DNA of 42,180 bases from an uncultured Verrucomicrobiota bacterium (GCA_913058185.1 CAJXQX010000028.1:1-42180), one strand, 5' to 3'; shown: positions 17,824 to 27,189, counted from the first letter of the stretch. Translations and numbers: made by a program. Notes: generated by a model from the letters alone, not told the origin.

Positions 17824-18915
17824 ATGCTACTGTTCGCCACCGCGATCTTTCTTACCCTCGGGATTTCATTCATCTGTTCGCTGATGGAGGCCATGGTCCT
17901 GAGCACCACGGTTTCCGAAGTGGAATCGTTGAAGAAAACGCGCCCACGCCAAGGCGCGATCCTCGAGCAACTCAGAACCAATCTCGAGGAAACGATCTCC
18001 TCGATCCTCACGCTCAACACCATCGCCAACACCTTGGGTTCGATCACTATCGGTGCCCTCGCCATTGAACTGTATGGGCAAACCTCCCTTGGCATCATCT
18101 CTGCCCTGATGACCCTCGGCATCCTATTCTTCTCCGAGGTCATCCCCAAGAACCTCGGCGTCGTATACCGCCAGTCGCTGCATCCTCATGTCGTGTATCC
18201 CTTATTATGGATGCGTAACACGCTGCGGCCTGTAACTTATCTGTGTAATATTTTGGTGCGAATCGTCATCACGGCGCCACCCGAGAAGACCGACTCGGAC
18301 GAAGAGATTATTCTCCTCGCCGAACGTGGTGCGATGGAAGGCTCCCTCACCAAAAGCGAATCGAGCATTATCACCAACGCGCTCTCCCTCGACGAAGTGC
18401 GCGTGCTGGACATCATGACTCCACGCACCGTGGTCACGTCCCTAAAACGAACCGATACGGTCGGCGAAGTCGTCTCGACCTACCCGAACATCCCCTTCGC
18501 GCGCATCCCGGTTTTCCAGGAAAGTCTCGATGACGTGGTGGGATTAGTCCGTCGCCGTGATCTCCTCAAGGCCATCGCCGACGACAAGGACAACGATCTC
18601 ATCGGGGGCCACATGCACGAGATCCACTTCATCCCTGAGACCGCCACGGCCGGACAGGCGTTGCAGGAGTTCCTCAAAACGCATCAACAACTCTTCGTCG
18701 CCGTTGACGAATTCGGGTCGACTTCTGGAGTGCTTACGATCGAGGACGTCATGGAACACATCATCGGTCGCGAGATATTTGAAAAGGACGACGTCGCTGT
18801 CGACATGCGGGAACTGGCGCGGTCTCGACTCAAAAAATCGACCCGCCCCCGCCGGGACGAACTGCCAGAAGAGACCTCAGCTGATATCCCCAATTCGCCG
18901 CCAGCAAATAGCTGA
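17824..18915 (+). CDS. CNNM/CBS-domain membrane protein (hemolysin-C/CorC-like)
   Basis: A 363-residue protein with an N-terminal CNNM (DUF21) transmembrane domain (about residues 1-150) carrying SLMEAMVLSTTVSEVESL and FFSEVIPKNLGV. It is followed by a tandem CBS pair (about 190-320), with IMTPRTVV in the first and the ending DEFGSTSGVLTIEDVMEHIIG in the second. Family members are implicated in Mg2+ or Co2+ transport or its regulation, with the CBS pair sensing adenine nucleotides. The usual C-terminal CorC/HlyC domain is missing and replaced by a short charged, proline-rich tail. lgt follows after 12 bases, so the two are probably cotranscribed. The exact transported ion cannot be read from sequence. 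Confidence 0.9.
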   Translation: MLLFATAIFLTLGISFICSLMEAMVLSTTVSEVESLKKTRPRQGAILEQLRTNLEETISSILTLNTIANTLGSITIGALAIELYGQTSLGIISALMTLGILFFSEVIPKNLGVVYRQSLHPHVVYPLLWMRNTLRPVTYLCNILVRIVITAPPEKTDSDEEIILLAERGAMEGSLTKSESSIITNALSLDEVRVLDIMTPRTVVTSLKRTDTVGEVVSTYPNIPFARIPVFQESLDDVVGLVRRRDLLKAIADDKDNDLIGGHMHEIHFIPETATAGQALQEFLKTHQQLFVAVDEFGSTSGVLTIEDVMEHIIGREIFEKDDVAVDMRELARSRLKKSTRPRRDELPEETSADIPNSPPANS

Positions 18916-18927
18916 TCCACCACCACC

Positions 18928-19749
18928 ATGGATCAACCAACCTCCCATTGGGTTCACGACCTAAGCCCGTTCTTGGTCCAGTTTTCGGATACATTGGGAA
19001 TCCGCTACTACGGTTTGGCCTACCTGCTGGGATTTGGCCTCGGCGGATGGATTCTTTTTAACGCCGCCAAGCGTCGCCGGCTCGACTTAGCCCCTCCCGC
19101 CGTCGCCGATCTCATGACCGCCCTCGTCATCGGAGTCATCGTTGGCGGCCGTTTGGGCTACTTCGTATTCTACGAACCGATGACGATCGTCAGGGACCCG
19201 CTCCAGCTCCTGAAGGTTTGGGAAGGCGGCATGGCTTCGCATGGTGGGTTCATCGGCGTGGGCGTCGCCATGGCCTGGTTCGCGCGCAAACATAACACCT
19301 CCTTCCGCGGCCTGGCCGACGCGACCATCGCCGTCGCTCCTCTTGGTGTCGGGCTCGGACGCACGGCGAACTTCATCAATGGTGAGCTCTGGGGCCGAGT
19401 CACCGACGTCTCATGGGGCGTTATATTTCCCGCCAGCGGAAGAGCCGGAGCCTCGCTCGCCGAGATAGCTCCTCGTCACCCCTCCCAAATCTACGCTGCC
19501 GCGCTCGAAGGCTTTCTGCTGTTTGGCTATCTGCAGTGGCGCTACTGGCGCACCGATGCTCAGCCGGGACGCATCACCGGTGAATTTCTGATCATCTACG
19601 CCATCGCGCGAATGATCACTGAGATGTTTCGTGAACCTGATGCGGAGTTAATCTTCGGACTCACCCGTGGTTCCTTCTATTCTATCTTCATGATCGTCGC
19701 CGGATTGATTATGATCAAACGATCAAACGCACTGAGGAAAACTTCCTAG
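18928..19749 (+). CDS. lgt: Phosphatidylglycerol-prolipoprotein diacylglyceryl transferase
   Basis: Integral membrane enzyme that adds diacylglyceryl from phosphatidylglycerol to the lipobox cysteine of prolipoproteins, the first step of lipoprotein maturation. It has 273 residues with about seven membrane segments. Signature pieces are VGGRLGYFVFY, GGMASHGGFIGV and GRTANFINGELWGR, which holds the catalytic-region Arg/Asn/Glu. ARMITEMFREPD near the end matches the family's C-terminal loop. The window encodes at least two lipoproteins that would be its substrates (7659-8270 and 23464-24048). An imperfect hairpin (19746-19770, CTAGGG..AACCCTAG) covers its stop codon and may end the operon weakly. 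Confidence 0.96.
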   Translation: MDQPTSHWVHDLSPFLVQFSDTLGIRYYGLAYLLGFGLGGWILFNAAKRRRLDLAPPAVADLMTALVIGVIVGGRLGYFVFYEPMTIVRDPLQLLKVWEGGMASHGGFIGVGVAMAWFARKHNTSFRGLADATIAVAPLGVGLGRTANFINGELWGRVTDVSWGVIFPASGRAGASLAEIAPRHPSQIYAAALEGFLLFGYLQWRYWRTDAQPGRITGEFLIIYAIARMITEMFREPDAELIFGLTRGSFYSIFMIVAGLIMIKRSNALRKTS

Positions 19750-19817
19750 GGGTTAAGGAATCAACCCTAGCGTTAAAAATTTGGCATTCCAAAATGTGAA
19801 TTCAGCCTTTGGAACCA

Positions 19818-20312
19818 ATGATTCGCCGCCGCTCCCATCTGCTGACTCTTTGCCTGTTCGTCGGCATCTTCAGCGCGGTAGGAGTTCAGGCCAAATCGGG
19901 TGCTAAACCAGTCAAATGGATGCGAGGCATCTATATGGCAGAATCCCCTCAGCCTCAACCGGTGCCCGCCGCGATTGCGGTCTCGATCGCCCAGGCCAAA
20001 GCCACCGACGTCGGCGGCTCAGCCATTCGCGGAAACGGTGATTCGATGAAGCCGCTCTACAACGACGGTGTAATCATGGTCGTAGCTCCCACCAAGTTTG
20101 ATGAGCTCAAACGCGGCCAAACCGTGGTCTACAAAAACCGCGAAGGTCGGCATGTCGCCCACATTCTCATCGCAAAGTGCAAAAGAGGATGGCGCGTAGC
20201 GGGACTCAATAACCCGATTCACGACGGCCAAGGCGTGAACGCCGAAAACCTCCACGGCATCGTGGTTGATGCCTACCAACCGGTAGCCAGCACCTCCTTA
20301 GCTAGTCGCTAA
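19818..20312 (+). CDS. Secreted S26/S24-like serine peptidase with apparent Ser/His dyad
   Basis: A 164-residue protein with an N-terminal signal sequence or anchor (LLTLCLFVGIFSAVGVQA) and one peptidase domain. GNGDSMKPL carries the candidate nucleophile Ser76. VAHILIAK places His115 where bacterial leader peptidases and LexA have the general-base lysine. GLNNPIHD corresponds to the G(D)NNP box of signal peptidases. The Ser/His arrangement recalls the Sec11/archaeal S26B type. There is no DNA-binding domain, so it is not a LexA-type repressor. The start is ATG 19818, with GGA six bases upstream; an in-frame TTG lies at 19809. It is convergent with pcp, four bases apart stop to stop. The substrate is unknown. 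Confidence 0.75.
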   Translation: MIRRRSHLLTLCLFVGIFSAVGVQAKSGAKPVKWMRGIYMAESPQPQPVPAAIAVSIAQAKATDVGGSAIRGNGDSMKPLYNDGVIMVVAPTKFDELKRGQTVVYKNREGRHVAHILIAKCKRGWRVAGLNNPIHDGQGVNAENLHGIVVDAYQPVASTSLASR

Positions 20313-20316
20313 ATTT

Positions 20317-20937
20317 TCAGTCGATTCGCCCCGCCGGAATCGAGATATCGATTGGCGTCTCCAGCGCGATTCGCACTACGAGTTTCAAGGCTTCACTCAG
20401 GTTGGCTGAAGTAATCCGTTCGGAAACGGTCGGCACGTGAACAAAACCACCACGCCTCCCCTCGTGCCGACGTAGCGCGTGCATGAGCGCGTAGAAGACG
20501 TGATTACACACGTAGTTTCCGGCCGAACTCGATAGCTCCACCGGAAATCCCTGCTTCGCCAATCCCGCCGCCATCGCTTTAACGGGTAACGTAGTCAAGT
20601 AGGCCGTGGGCCCTGATGTCACGACCGGAGTATCAACCGGCCGTTGACCGGCATTATCGGGGATTCTGGCATCGTCCAAATTCACCGCCACCCGCTCAAG
20701 TGAGATGGCCGAACGCGACGCCGCTAGACCGAGGCAGATCACCAGTTCTGGATCAAGTTCACGAATGGCATTCTTTAGCCGTCGCGCCGATTCCTCAAAC
20801 TCAACGGGCAATACCATGCCTGCAATCGTTCGGCCGGCGACCGTTGTCTCGTCCAGCGCAAGAGCTACGTCGGCCGAGGGATTGGTGCTATCGTTCCCAA
20901 ACGGTTCAAAACCAGTGATTAGAACGCGCGCATTCAT
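20317..20937 (-). CDS. pcp: Pyroglutamyl-peptidase I
   Basis: Cytosolic cysteine peptidase (family C15) that removes N-terminal pyroglutamate from peptides. It has 206 residues, near the family's usual 200-220. The catalytic triad is readable: Glu81 in SLERVAVN, Cys144 in SAGNYVCNHVFY and His167 in FVHVP. The N-terminal VLITGFEPFG is the family signature. It overlaps pxpA by four bases (ATGA), so the released 5-oxoproline can be passed to the co-encoded 5-oxoprolinase. Confidence 0.96.
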   Translation of the reverse strand: MNARVLITGFEPFGNDSTNPSADVALALDETTVAGRTIAGMVLPVEFEESARRLKNAIRELDPELVICLGLAASRSAISLERVAVNLDDARIPDNAGQRPVDTPVVTSGPTAYLTTLPVKAMAAGLAKQGFPVELSSSAGNYVCNHVFYALMHALRRHEGRRGGFVHVPTVSERITSANLSEALKLVVRIALETPIDISIPAGRID

Positions 20938-21671
20938 ACCGAGTGCCAGAAGCGTTGAACCACAATGTCCGTCGCGGAAAAAGCCTCACGTAAACTTCGC
21001 GCAAATTGAAGGGCGTGCGGATTGTCGCCATGAATACAGATCGATTGTGCGTCCACTTCGACCCAATGACCTAACCTACTTTTCACGCGTCTATTTCGGA
21101 CGATTTCCAATCCTTGCGCGACCGCTTCTTCCTGCGACTCGATCACAGCATCCGGCTCTGTTCGACTGACCAACCGTCCGGGTTCGTCATAGCGTCGATC
21201 AGCAAATGCTTCCCCTACCACCGTCAATCCTGCCCGGTCGGCTCCGCGTAATAAAACACTTCCCGCCAGTCCCATCATCCAGAGAGACGGGTCGAAGTCC
21301 TTCACGGCCGAGACCACACTCTCCGCGACCGCCTCGTCTCGCGCCGCCATGTTATATAAGGCTCCATGCGGTTTAACGTAACAAAACGCCCCCACCTGGG
21401 CCAACGCCACCAACTGTTTCGTTACCAGTGAATGGATCTCCGGCGCCGACAGCGTGAGTTCAAGTCGGCCGAAGTTTTCCCGATCCGAAAATCCCGGATG
21501 GGCCCCAGGACACACTCCAAGTTGTTCGGCTAGTCGGAGGACCGAAACCATCGTCTCGTGATCACCAGCATGAGCTCCACAAGCGATATTCGCTGAGCTC
21601 ACCAGCGGGAGAATCTCGGCCTCCAGTCCGACGCCTTCGCCCACGTCACAATTGAGATCGATGGTCTTCAT
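20934..21671 (-). CDS. pxpA: 5-oxoprolinase subunit A (LamB/YcsF family)
   Basis: Subunit of the bacterial ATP-dependent 5-oxoprolinase PxpABC, which opens 5-oxoproline to glutamate. It has 245 residues. LamB/YcsF signatures are DLNCDVGEG at the N-terminus, ANIACGAHAGD, GAHPGFSDRENFGR and VKPHGALYN, which together line the metal/substrate pocket. It sits between pxpBC and pcp with four-base overlaps on both sides, indicating strict co-expression. Confidence 0.95.
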   Translation of the reverse strand: MKTIDLNCDVGEGVGLEAEILPLVSSANIACGAHAGDHETMVSVLRLAEQLGVCPGAHPGFSDRENFGRLELTLSAPEIHSLVTKQLVALAQVGAFCYVKPHGALYNMAARDEAVAESVVSAVKDFDPSLWMMGLAGSVLLRGADRAGLTVVGEAFADRRYDEPGRLVSRTEPDAVIESQEEAVAQGLEIVRNRRVKSRLGHWVEVDAQSICIHGDNPHALQFARSLREAFSATDIVVQRFWHSV

Positions 21672-23332
21672 CCGGCGAATTCCAAACGACTCCGAGCGGC
21701 GGCGCGCAACAGCCCGAGCTGACGGCTCTCAGTATGACGCAACGATTCAGCCTCGGCCAAGGTTGTCTCCACAAACTGAATATGTCTCCCTAAAGGAATT
21801 TGGGCCATGATCGCCATATCCACTGCAATGATACTGGCGATCCGGGGATAGCCCCCGAGCGTCTGGCGATCCGCCATCAAGGCGATCGGCTGACCATTAG
21901 GCGGAATCTGAATCGTTCCGGTCGCAACCGGTTGCGATATCATCTCGACCGGATCGATCGGTAGGATTTTTTCGCCGGCCAGACGGATGCCCATACGATT
22001 GGAATCACTTCTAATTTCCCAGGTTCCCTCCAAAAACTGCGTCCAACCTCCAGAACCAAAAATCTCCACTTCCGGACCTTTTAAGACTCGAACCTTGGTG
22101 AGGGCGTCGGCCGCCCCGCCCACCCAAGTGGGCTGGATCCACCATCCGCGTGATGCTCCCGTGGCCCGCACGGGTCCAAGTGGCAAGGCGTCCCCTTTAC
22201 GCAGAGCTCGACCGCGCCACCCCCCAAACCTACCCGACATATGGGTAGAGCGTGAATCGAGCACGACCGGCACATTTAACCCACCGCTGATCGCAAGAAT
22301 CCCGCGCCCCGGCTCGGTCAGCTTGGTCAAGTCTAGCACTTCCCCCGCTTTGACCACAAACGGTCGCGCGAATGGAACTGAGCGAGCTAAGGTGCCGGTG
22401 ATCACCACCAATCGCGTATCGTGAAAGCGCAATTTTGGTCCACGCATCGCCCATTCTAAAGCGGCCGCTGCGTCATCGTTGCCAACCAACATGTTGGCAA
22501 TTCGTAATCCACGTCGATTGACGGCGCCTCCTTCGGTGACGCCCTGAGCCAGATGGGTGGCGCGTCCTAGATCTTGCACCGTCGTTTGGGCCCCGCCATC
22601 GAGCACCTCAATCACGCAGCCACTTTCCATCTCAGCCGATTGCCTCGGGAAGGGTGGTGCACTGTAGATTTCAGGCATCTCAATCGAATCGACGGCCTCA
22701 AAACGCACTTTATCGCCCACCCGCAACCAGGACGGCTCACTCGCATTCGGCTCAAAAAGGGTCTGAGCCGTGCGCCCAATCAAATTCCAACCACCGGGCA
22801 ATTCGAGGGGGTAAATACCGGTTTGGGATCCTCCGATCCCCACCGCACCTTTCGGCACCCGCACGCGCGGAGAAGGTAACCGGGGACAATGAAGTTGAGC
22901 ATCGAGCCCCGCCAAATACGGAAACCCTGGGGCGAATCCCACTGCTAAAACCGTGTAGGCAGCCGCAGTGTGTCGCTCAATCACCTCTTCGGCCGAAAGA
23001 TTAACCGCCAGCGCGACGCGTTCCAAATCAGGAGCATATTCACCGCGATAACATACGGGAATCACGCGTTCTCGTGGTGGTTCAGGTTCGGAGTCTGTCT
23101 GGTTATCCGCATCGAGCAGTTCCTCTAGACGGGACGCGACGGAGAACCAGCTCTCGGGTCTTCGGATATAGACCGCAAACGCCGTGGGCGATGGCACAAC
23201 CGCCGCAACGCCCGGCCAATTCTCCTCCTGGATTTGCGAGATCAATAACTGCACCTGACGAAGGCCGTCCTGATCGGGTTCTGTCGTAACTTCCACTAAG
23301 AGTGCCGTGTCACTCAGGACCTTGATCGTCAT
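21668..23332 (-). CDS. Fused 5-oxoprolinase subunits B and C (PxpB-PxpC)
   Basis: A 554-residue fusion of the two cyclophilin-like subunits of 5-oxoprolinase, formerly named KipI and KipA. The PxpB part (about residues 1-215) includes HTAAAYTVLAVGFAPGFPYL and ELPGGWNLIGRT. The PxpC part (about 230-554) begins VIEVLDGGAQTTVQDLGR and contains MADRQTLGGYPRI. In many bacteria these are separate genes; fusions occur. With PxpA the complex hydrolyses 5-oxoproline to glutamate using ATP. It is the first gene of the operon, and the divergent region to 23464 would hold its promoter. Confidence 0.93.
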   Translation of the reverse strand: MTIKVLSDTALLVEVTTEPDQDGLRQVQLLISQIQEENWPGVAAVVPSPTAFAVYIRRPESWFSVASRLEELLDADNQTDSEPEPPRERVIPVCYRGEYAPDLERVALAVNLSAEEVIERHTAAAYTVLAVGFAPGFPYLAGLDAQLHCPRLPSPRVRVPKGAVGIGGSQTGIYPLELPGGWNLIGRTAQTLFEPNASEPSWLRVGDKVRFEAVDSIEMPEIYSAPPFPRQSAEMESGCVIEVLDGGAQTTVQDLGRATHLAQGVTEGGAVNRRGLRIANMLVGNDDAAAALEWAMRGPKLRFHDTRLVVITGTLARSVPFARPFVVKAGEVLDLTKLTEPGRGILAISGGLNVPVVLDSRSTHMSGRFGGWRGRALRKGDALPLGPVRATGASRGWWIQPTWVGGAADALTKVRVLKGPEVEIFGSGGWTQFLEGTWEIRSDSNRMGIRLAGEKILPIDPVEMISQPVATGTIQIPPNGQPIALMADRQTLGGYPRIASIIAVDMAIMAQIPLGRHIQFVETTLAEAESLRHTESRQLGLLRAAARSRLEFAG

Positions 23333-23463
23333 CGGACTAGGTTAGGGACGATATTCCAAATGAGACAAGCCCAGTGCTTGCCCCGCTTATCCGGGTGGAT
23401 GCTCGCGCTGATAGTTGACCGGATTGGGTTGAATTTGGCCCCGAACAAAGGATTAGTGAAGAG

Positions 23464-24048
23464 ATGTCTACACGATTGGTTGCGCTGCCCTTGCTCCTCT
23501 TGCTCACCCTGACCGGTTGTAGCCGCGACGAAGTGCGCTCCTACCGCGTGCCTAAGGAAGCCACGCCTGCCATGCCCGGAACGTCAGCGGCGGCCGCTGC
23601 ACCCACCTCTTCCGCCCAGGCGGGGAGCCTGACTTGGTCGGCTCCTGATCATTGGGAGGAACTCCCGGCCAGCGGCATGCGACGCGGGAGCTTCACGCTC
23701 AGCGGAGAAGGCACCACCACCGCAAACCTATCTATCATCGCCTTCCCGGGCGACGCCGGTGGTCTCGCCGCCAATGTGAATCGCTGGCGTGGACAGGTTG
23801 GACTACCGTCTCTCTCCCCTGATGCCGTGCAAGCATCCATCGAACATGCTGACACCGCTAGCTTCCACGTCGATTTCGTGAGCATGACAGGGGAAGCCTC
23901 CGGAAAAGCCACCCGCATCGACGGCGCGATCTTCAACTTTGGCGGAGAATCTTGGTTCGTAAAACTCATCGGCCCGGCAGATCTCATCGCCACGGAGGCG
24001 GAAAACTTCCGCGCATTCGTCGGCACCATCACTCCGGCTAATTTCTAA
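23464..24048 (+). CDS. Lipoprotein of unknown function, first gene of the cytochrome c maturation cluster
   Basis: A 194-residue predicted lipoprotein. The hydrophobic leader ends in LTLTGC, then comes a low-complexity Ala/Pro/Ser/Thr linker (about residues 32-58) and one globular domain starting SLTWSAPDHWEE. No enzyme motif is visible. The start ATG is preceded by the purine run GTGAAGAG. resB begins 13 bases after its stop and ccsA follows, so it is probably cotranscribed with System II haem-handling genes. Whether it takes part in cytochrome c assembly is inference from position only. Confidence 0.8.
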   Translation: MSTRLVALPLLLLLTLTGCSRDEVRSYRVPKEATPAMPGTSAAAAAPTSSAQAGSLTWSAPDHWEELPASGMRRGSFTLSGEGTTTANLSIIAFPGDAGGLAANVNRWRGQVGLPSLSPDAVQASIEHADTASFHVDFVSMTGEASGKATRIDGAIFNFGGESWFVKLIGPADLIATEAENFRAFVGTITPANF

Positions 24049-24061
24049 CCCCGATCCTATC

Positions 24062-25234
24062 GTGAACGAACTTTTCAAAGCATTCGTCAAATTCTTCAGC
24101 TCACTGCGTTTGACTGTGGTCCTACTCTCCGTGTCCATGATCCTGATCTTTGTGGCCACCCTTGCGCAGGTCGAATTGGGGATCTACGGCGTGCAGGGTA
24201 AGTTTTTCCGCAGCTTTTTTGTGTTAGCCAATATTCCCGGAACCCAGGTTCCGTTTCCCGTTTTCCCCGGAGGCTACCTGGTGGGAGGATTTTTATTAAT
24301 CAATCTGCTCGCGGCCCACTTCACCCGTTTCAAGGCCAAATGGTCCAAAGCCGGCATCCAGTTCACCCACATCGGCCTGATTGTGCTTTTGGTCGGCGAA
24401 CTCCTCATCGGCCTCTTGCAGGAGGATTTTTCACTCCGTTTAGCGGAAGGTGAATCACGCGGTTATTCTGAGAGTTTCCGGCGCAACGAACTTGTCCTGA
24501 TCGACAAGAGCCAACCCGACTTTGACGAGGTTGTGGCGATTCCCGAGTCTACCGTCGCTGATCTCGAACCGGTGCAGAGCGGTAAACTTCCGTTCCGCGT
24601 CGTGACCAAAGCATATTACCCGAATGCTAACATCGGCATGCTCAACTCCATGCCGGAAGGCACGGACGTCTCGGGGCTCGCGCCTAATTCCTCCACCGAA
24701 GGTATTGGGCCACGTTTAGGCGTTTCGCCTCTTCCTCTTTCCTTCAACGACGAAGAGCGTAATCTACCCACCGCTCTGGTGGAGCTGGTCGGAACCGAAG
24801 GCTCCATGGGCACCTGGCTAGTTTCGCCGATGCTGGTCGCGCCCCAGACCTTCAACTATGCTGGTAAAGAGTGGCAGATCTCCTTCCGCTTTCAGCGCGA
24901 ATACAAGCCTTTCACCGTCGAGCTCAAGGAGCTCAAACACGACGTCTACGCCGGCTCCAACATTCCCAAGAATTTCTCCTCCCTCGTCCAGGTCAGGGCC
25001 AATGACGGCAGTGAGGATCGCGAATCGCTCATCTGGATGAATCACCCGCTGCGGTATCAAGGCTACACCTTTTACCAGTATCAAATGGACAGCGCCAACG
25101 GCTTCAGTGTTTTGCAAGTCGTGCGTAACCCCGGCCGCGCCCTCCCTTACATCGCCTGTATCCTGATGACCATCGGCCTGCTCTGGCAGTTCATCTCCCA
25201 CCTCGTCAAGTTCGCTCGCCGCCGCAAGGCCTGA
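24062..25234 (+). CDS. resB: ResB-like cytochrome c biogenesis protein
   Basis: Membrane component (Ccs1/ResB) of the System II cytochrome c synthase, working with CcsA to bring haem to apocytochrome c outside the membrane. It has 390 residues from GTG 24062. N-terminal helices (LRLTVVLLSVSMILIFVATLAQ, about residues 16-37) precede two more near residues 75-125. A large periplasmic region follows (about 130-360), then a last helix near ALPYIACILMTIGLLWQF. SLRLTVVLL and the late LRYQGYTFYQ stretch are typical of the family. ccsA follows after 12 bases. Confidence 0.9.
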   Translation: MNELFKAFVKFFSSLRLTVVLLSVSMILIFVATLAQVELGIYGVQGKFFRSFFVLANIPGTQVPFPVFPGGYLVGGFLLINLLAAHFTRFKAKWSKAGIQFTHIGLIVLLVGELLIGLLQEDFSLRLAEGESRGYSESFRRNELVLIDKSQPDFDEVVAIPESTVADLEPVQSGKLPFRVVTKAYYPNANIGMLNSMPEGTDVSGLAPNSSTEGIGPRLGVSPLPLSFNDEERNLPTALVELVGTEGSMGTWLVSPMLVAPQTFNYAGKEWQISFRFQREYKPFTVELKELKHDVYAGSNIPKNFSSLVQVRANDGSEDRESLIWMNHPLRYQGYTFYQYQMDSANGFSVLQVVRNPGRALPYIACILMTIGLLWQFISHLVKFARRRKA

Positions 25235-25246
25235 TCCTGACCCGCC

Positions 25247-27160
25247 ATGAAACGCTTCATTCCTTACCTCGTTCTCGCGCTCGGGCTCTTTGTCATCCTC
25301 AAGAGCCTCCTGCCCTCCCAAGCTGATCCTGACTTCGACCTAGAAGGTTTCAGCAACCTTCCCATTTTGGCCAATGGTCGGATCAAACCACTCGATACCG
25401 TAGGCCGCACGACCTTACTCACCATTCAGGGCCGTCAGGCCGTCTATCTGGCCGATGGCTCCAAAATCACGCCGAATCGTTGGCTGCTGGATGCCCTGTT
25501 TCGCGCCGAGATCGCAGACACCTATCGCACGTTTAAGATCGAAAATCTCGAGGCACTGGCCCTCGTCGGCCAAACCGATGAGACGCTCAAACGTGAGTAT
25601 GATAGCATGACCGCTCGCTTCATGGCCGTGCTCGGATTTCTCCCTTCCCGCCATAGCCGATTCAGCTTCGAGCAACTTGACCCTTACTTGGCCGAGATCG
25701 ACCGTCAGGGCGGTTTGGCCATCGAACTCGAACCGGCGCAACGAAACCCGTTCCAGCGAGCGGTGCTGAAGCTTCGCAACAATCTGGTGCTCTATCAGCA
25801 GCTCAAACACAGCATGATCCTGCCGGAAGAGCATGACTTCCTCACTTTGCTGCAAGAACTCCAGGAAAACTATGGTGCTGGTATCGCCGCAGTCCGGGCT
25901 CGGGCCAATGAAGAGGAACATGACGAAGCCCTCGCCGCTCAAATGATCGACGCCGGTCAGATCTTCCTGCGCATGGACAATCTAGCGTTCATGTTTCCCT
26001 TGCCTCCTTTGGGCGAAGACACCTCCGACCACCTATGGCAGAAAACGGGGAAGGCACTGCTCGAGTCCTTCCAAACCGGCATGGTCAACCCTTACGCCAT
26101 GGCCTATGCGGGACTGGGACGCGCTTGGCGCGAGCAATCACCCGTGACCTTCAATACCATCGTCGAGCTCTACTCGACCCAACTGAACACCAAGTTCACC
26201 GAGCAGATGAGCAAGGCGAACGCTGAGCGCCGTTTTAATGACGCCGCCCCGTTCTATACGTCTCTCTTAATTTACATCTTCGTATTCCTGATCGCCATCA
26301 CCTCATGGCTCGTCTGGCCAGAAGCGTTGCAGAAATCCGCCTATTGGCTGCTTATTCTGGCGTGGGTCGCCACCACCGTCGGAATTCTGACTCGGATGTG
26401 GCTGGAGGGGCGCCCCCCTGTCACCAATCTCTACTCGTCCGCCCTCTTTGTCGGTTGGGGTTGTGTCGGGCTCTGCATCATTCTGGAAAAGATCTTCCCC
26501 AATGGCATCGGTTCGACCGCCGGCGGTCTGACTGGATTCGCCACCATGATCGTAGCCCATCAACTGTCCCTCACGGGCGATACGTTGGAGATGATGCGAG
26601 CCGTGTTGGACTCCAACTTCTGGTTGGCGACGCATGTGATCATCATCACCATCGGCTACTCCGCGACATTCCTGTCGGGCTTCTTGGCCGTGATCTATCT
26701 TTTCCGCGGCATCTTTACCAAGTCATTGGACAAAGACACCGCGAAGTCACTCGAGCGAATGGTCTATGGTATCGTCTGTTTCGCGGCGTTATTCAGTCTC
26801 GTTGGCACGATCCTCGGTGGCATTTGGGCTGACCAATCCTGGGGACGCTTTTGGGGCTGGGATCCCAAAGAAAACGGCGCGCTGCTGATCGTCATTTGGA
26901 ACGCAATTATTCTCCACGCCCGCTGGGGTGGTCTCGCCCGCACTCGTGGGATCATGGCGTTGGCGATCTTCGGCAACATTGTGACGAGCTGGAGCTGGTT
27001 CGGCACGAATATGCTCGGCGTCGGTTTGCACAGCTACGGATTCATGGACGAAGCCTTCAAAGCATTGGTCGTCTTCGTAGTCATCAATCTGCTGATCATC
27101 GCCCTCGCCTACCTTCCCGCGAACAAGTGGCGCAGCGCTAACCGACTCAAGTCAGCCTAG
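25247..27160 (+). CDS. ccsA: Cytochrome c biogenesis protein CcsA, long form
   Basis: Haem-handling membrane protein of System II cytochrome c maturation. It has 637 residues. The C-terminal CcsA domain (about residues 340-630) has many helices and the tryptophan-rich haem-presenting WWD-type motif with WGWDPKEN at residues 536-543. The N-terminal half is one membrane helix and a periplasmic domain beginning LPILANGRIKPLDTVGR, as in long CcsA proteins of Bacteroidota and Planctomycetes. That form is roughly twice the length of a minimal CcsA. It ends the lipoprotein-resB-ccsA operon and is convergent with the ThuA gene 28 bases away. Confidence 0.93.
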   Translation: MKRFIPYLVLALGLFVILKSLLPSQADPDFDLEGFSNLPILANGRIKPLDTVGRTTLLTIQGRQAVYLADGSKITPNRWLLDALFRAEIADTYRTFKIENLEALALVGQTDETLKREYDSMTARFMAVLGFLPSRHSRFSFEQLDPYLAEIDRQGGLAIELEPAQRNPFQRAVLKLRNNLVLYQQLKHSMILPEEHDFLTLLQELQENYGAGIAAVRARANEEEHDEALAAQMIDAGQIFLRMDNLAFMFPLPPLGEDTSDHLWQKTGKALLESFQTGMVNPYAMAYAGLGRAWREQSPVTFNTIVELYSTQLNTKFTEQMSKANAERRFNDAAPFYTSLLIYIFVFLIAITSWLVWPEALQKSAYWLLILAWVATTVGILTRMWLEGRPPVTNLYSSALFVGWGCVGLCIILEKIFPNGIGSTAGGLTGFATMIVAHQLSLTGDTLEMMRAVLDSNFWLATHVIIITIGYSATFLSGFLAVIYLFRGIFTKSLDKDTAKSLERMVYGIVCFAALFSLVGTILGGIWADQSWGRFWGWDPKENGALLIVIWNAIILHARWGGLARTRGIMALAIFGNIVTSWSWFGTNMLGVGLHSYGFMDEAFKALVVFVVINLLIIALAYLPANKWRSANRLKSA

Positions 27161-27189
27161 GGTCTTAGCTGCTGGCAGACAAAGCGCCT

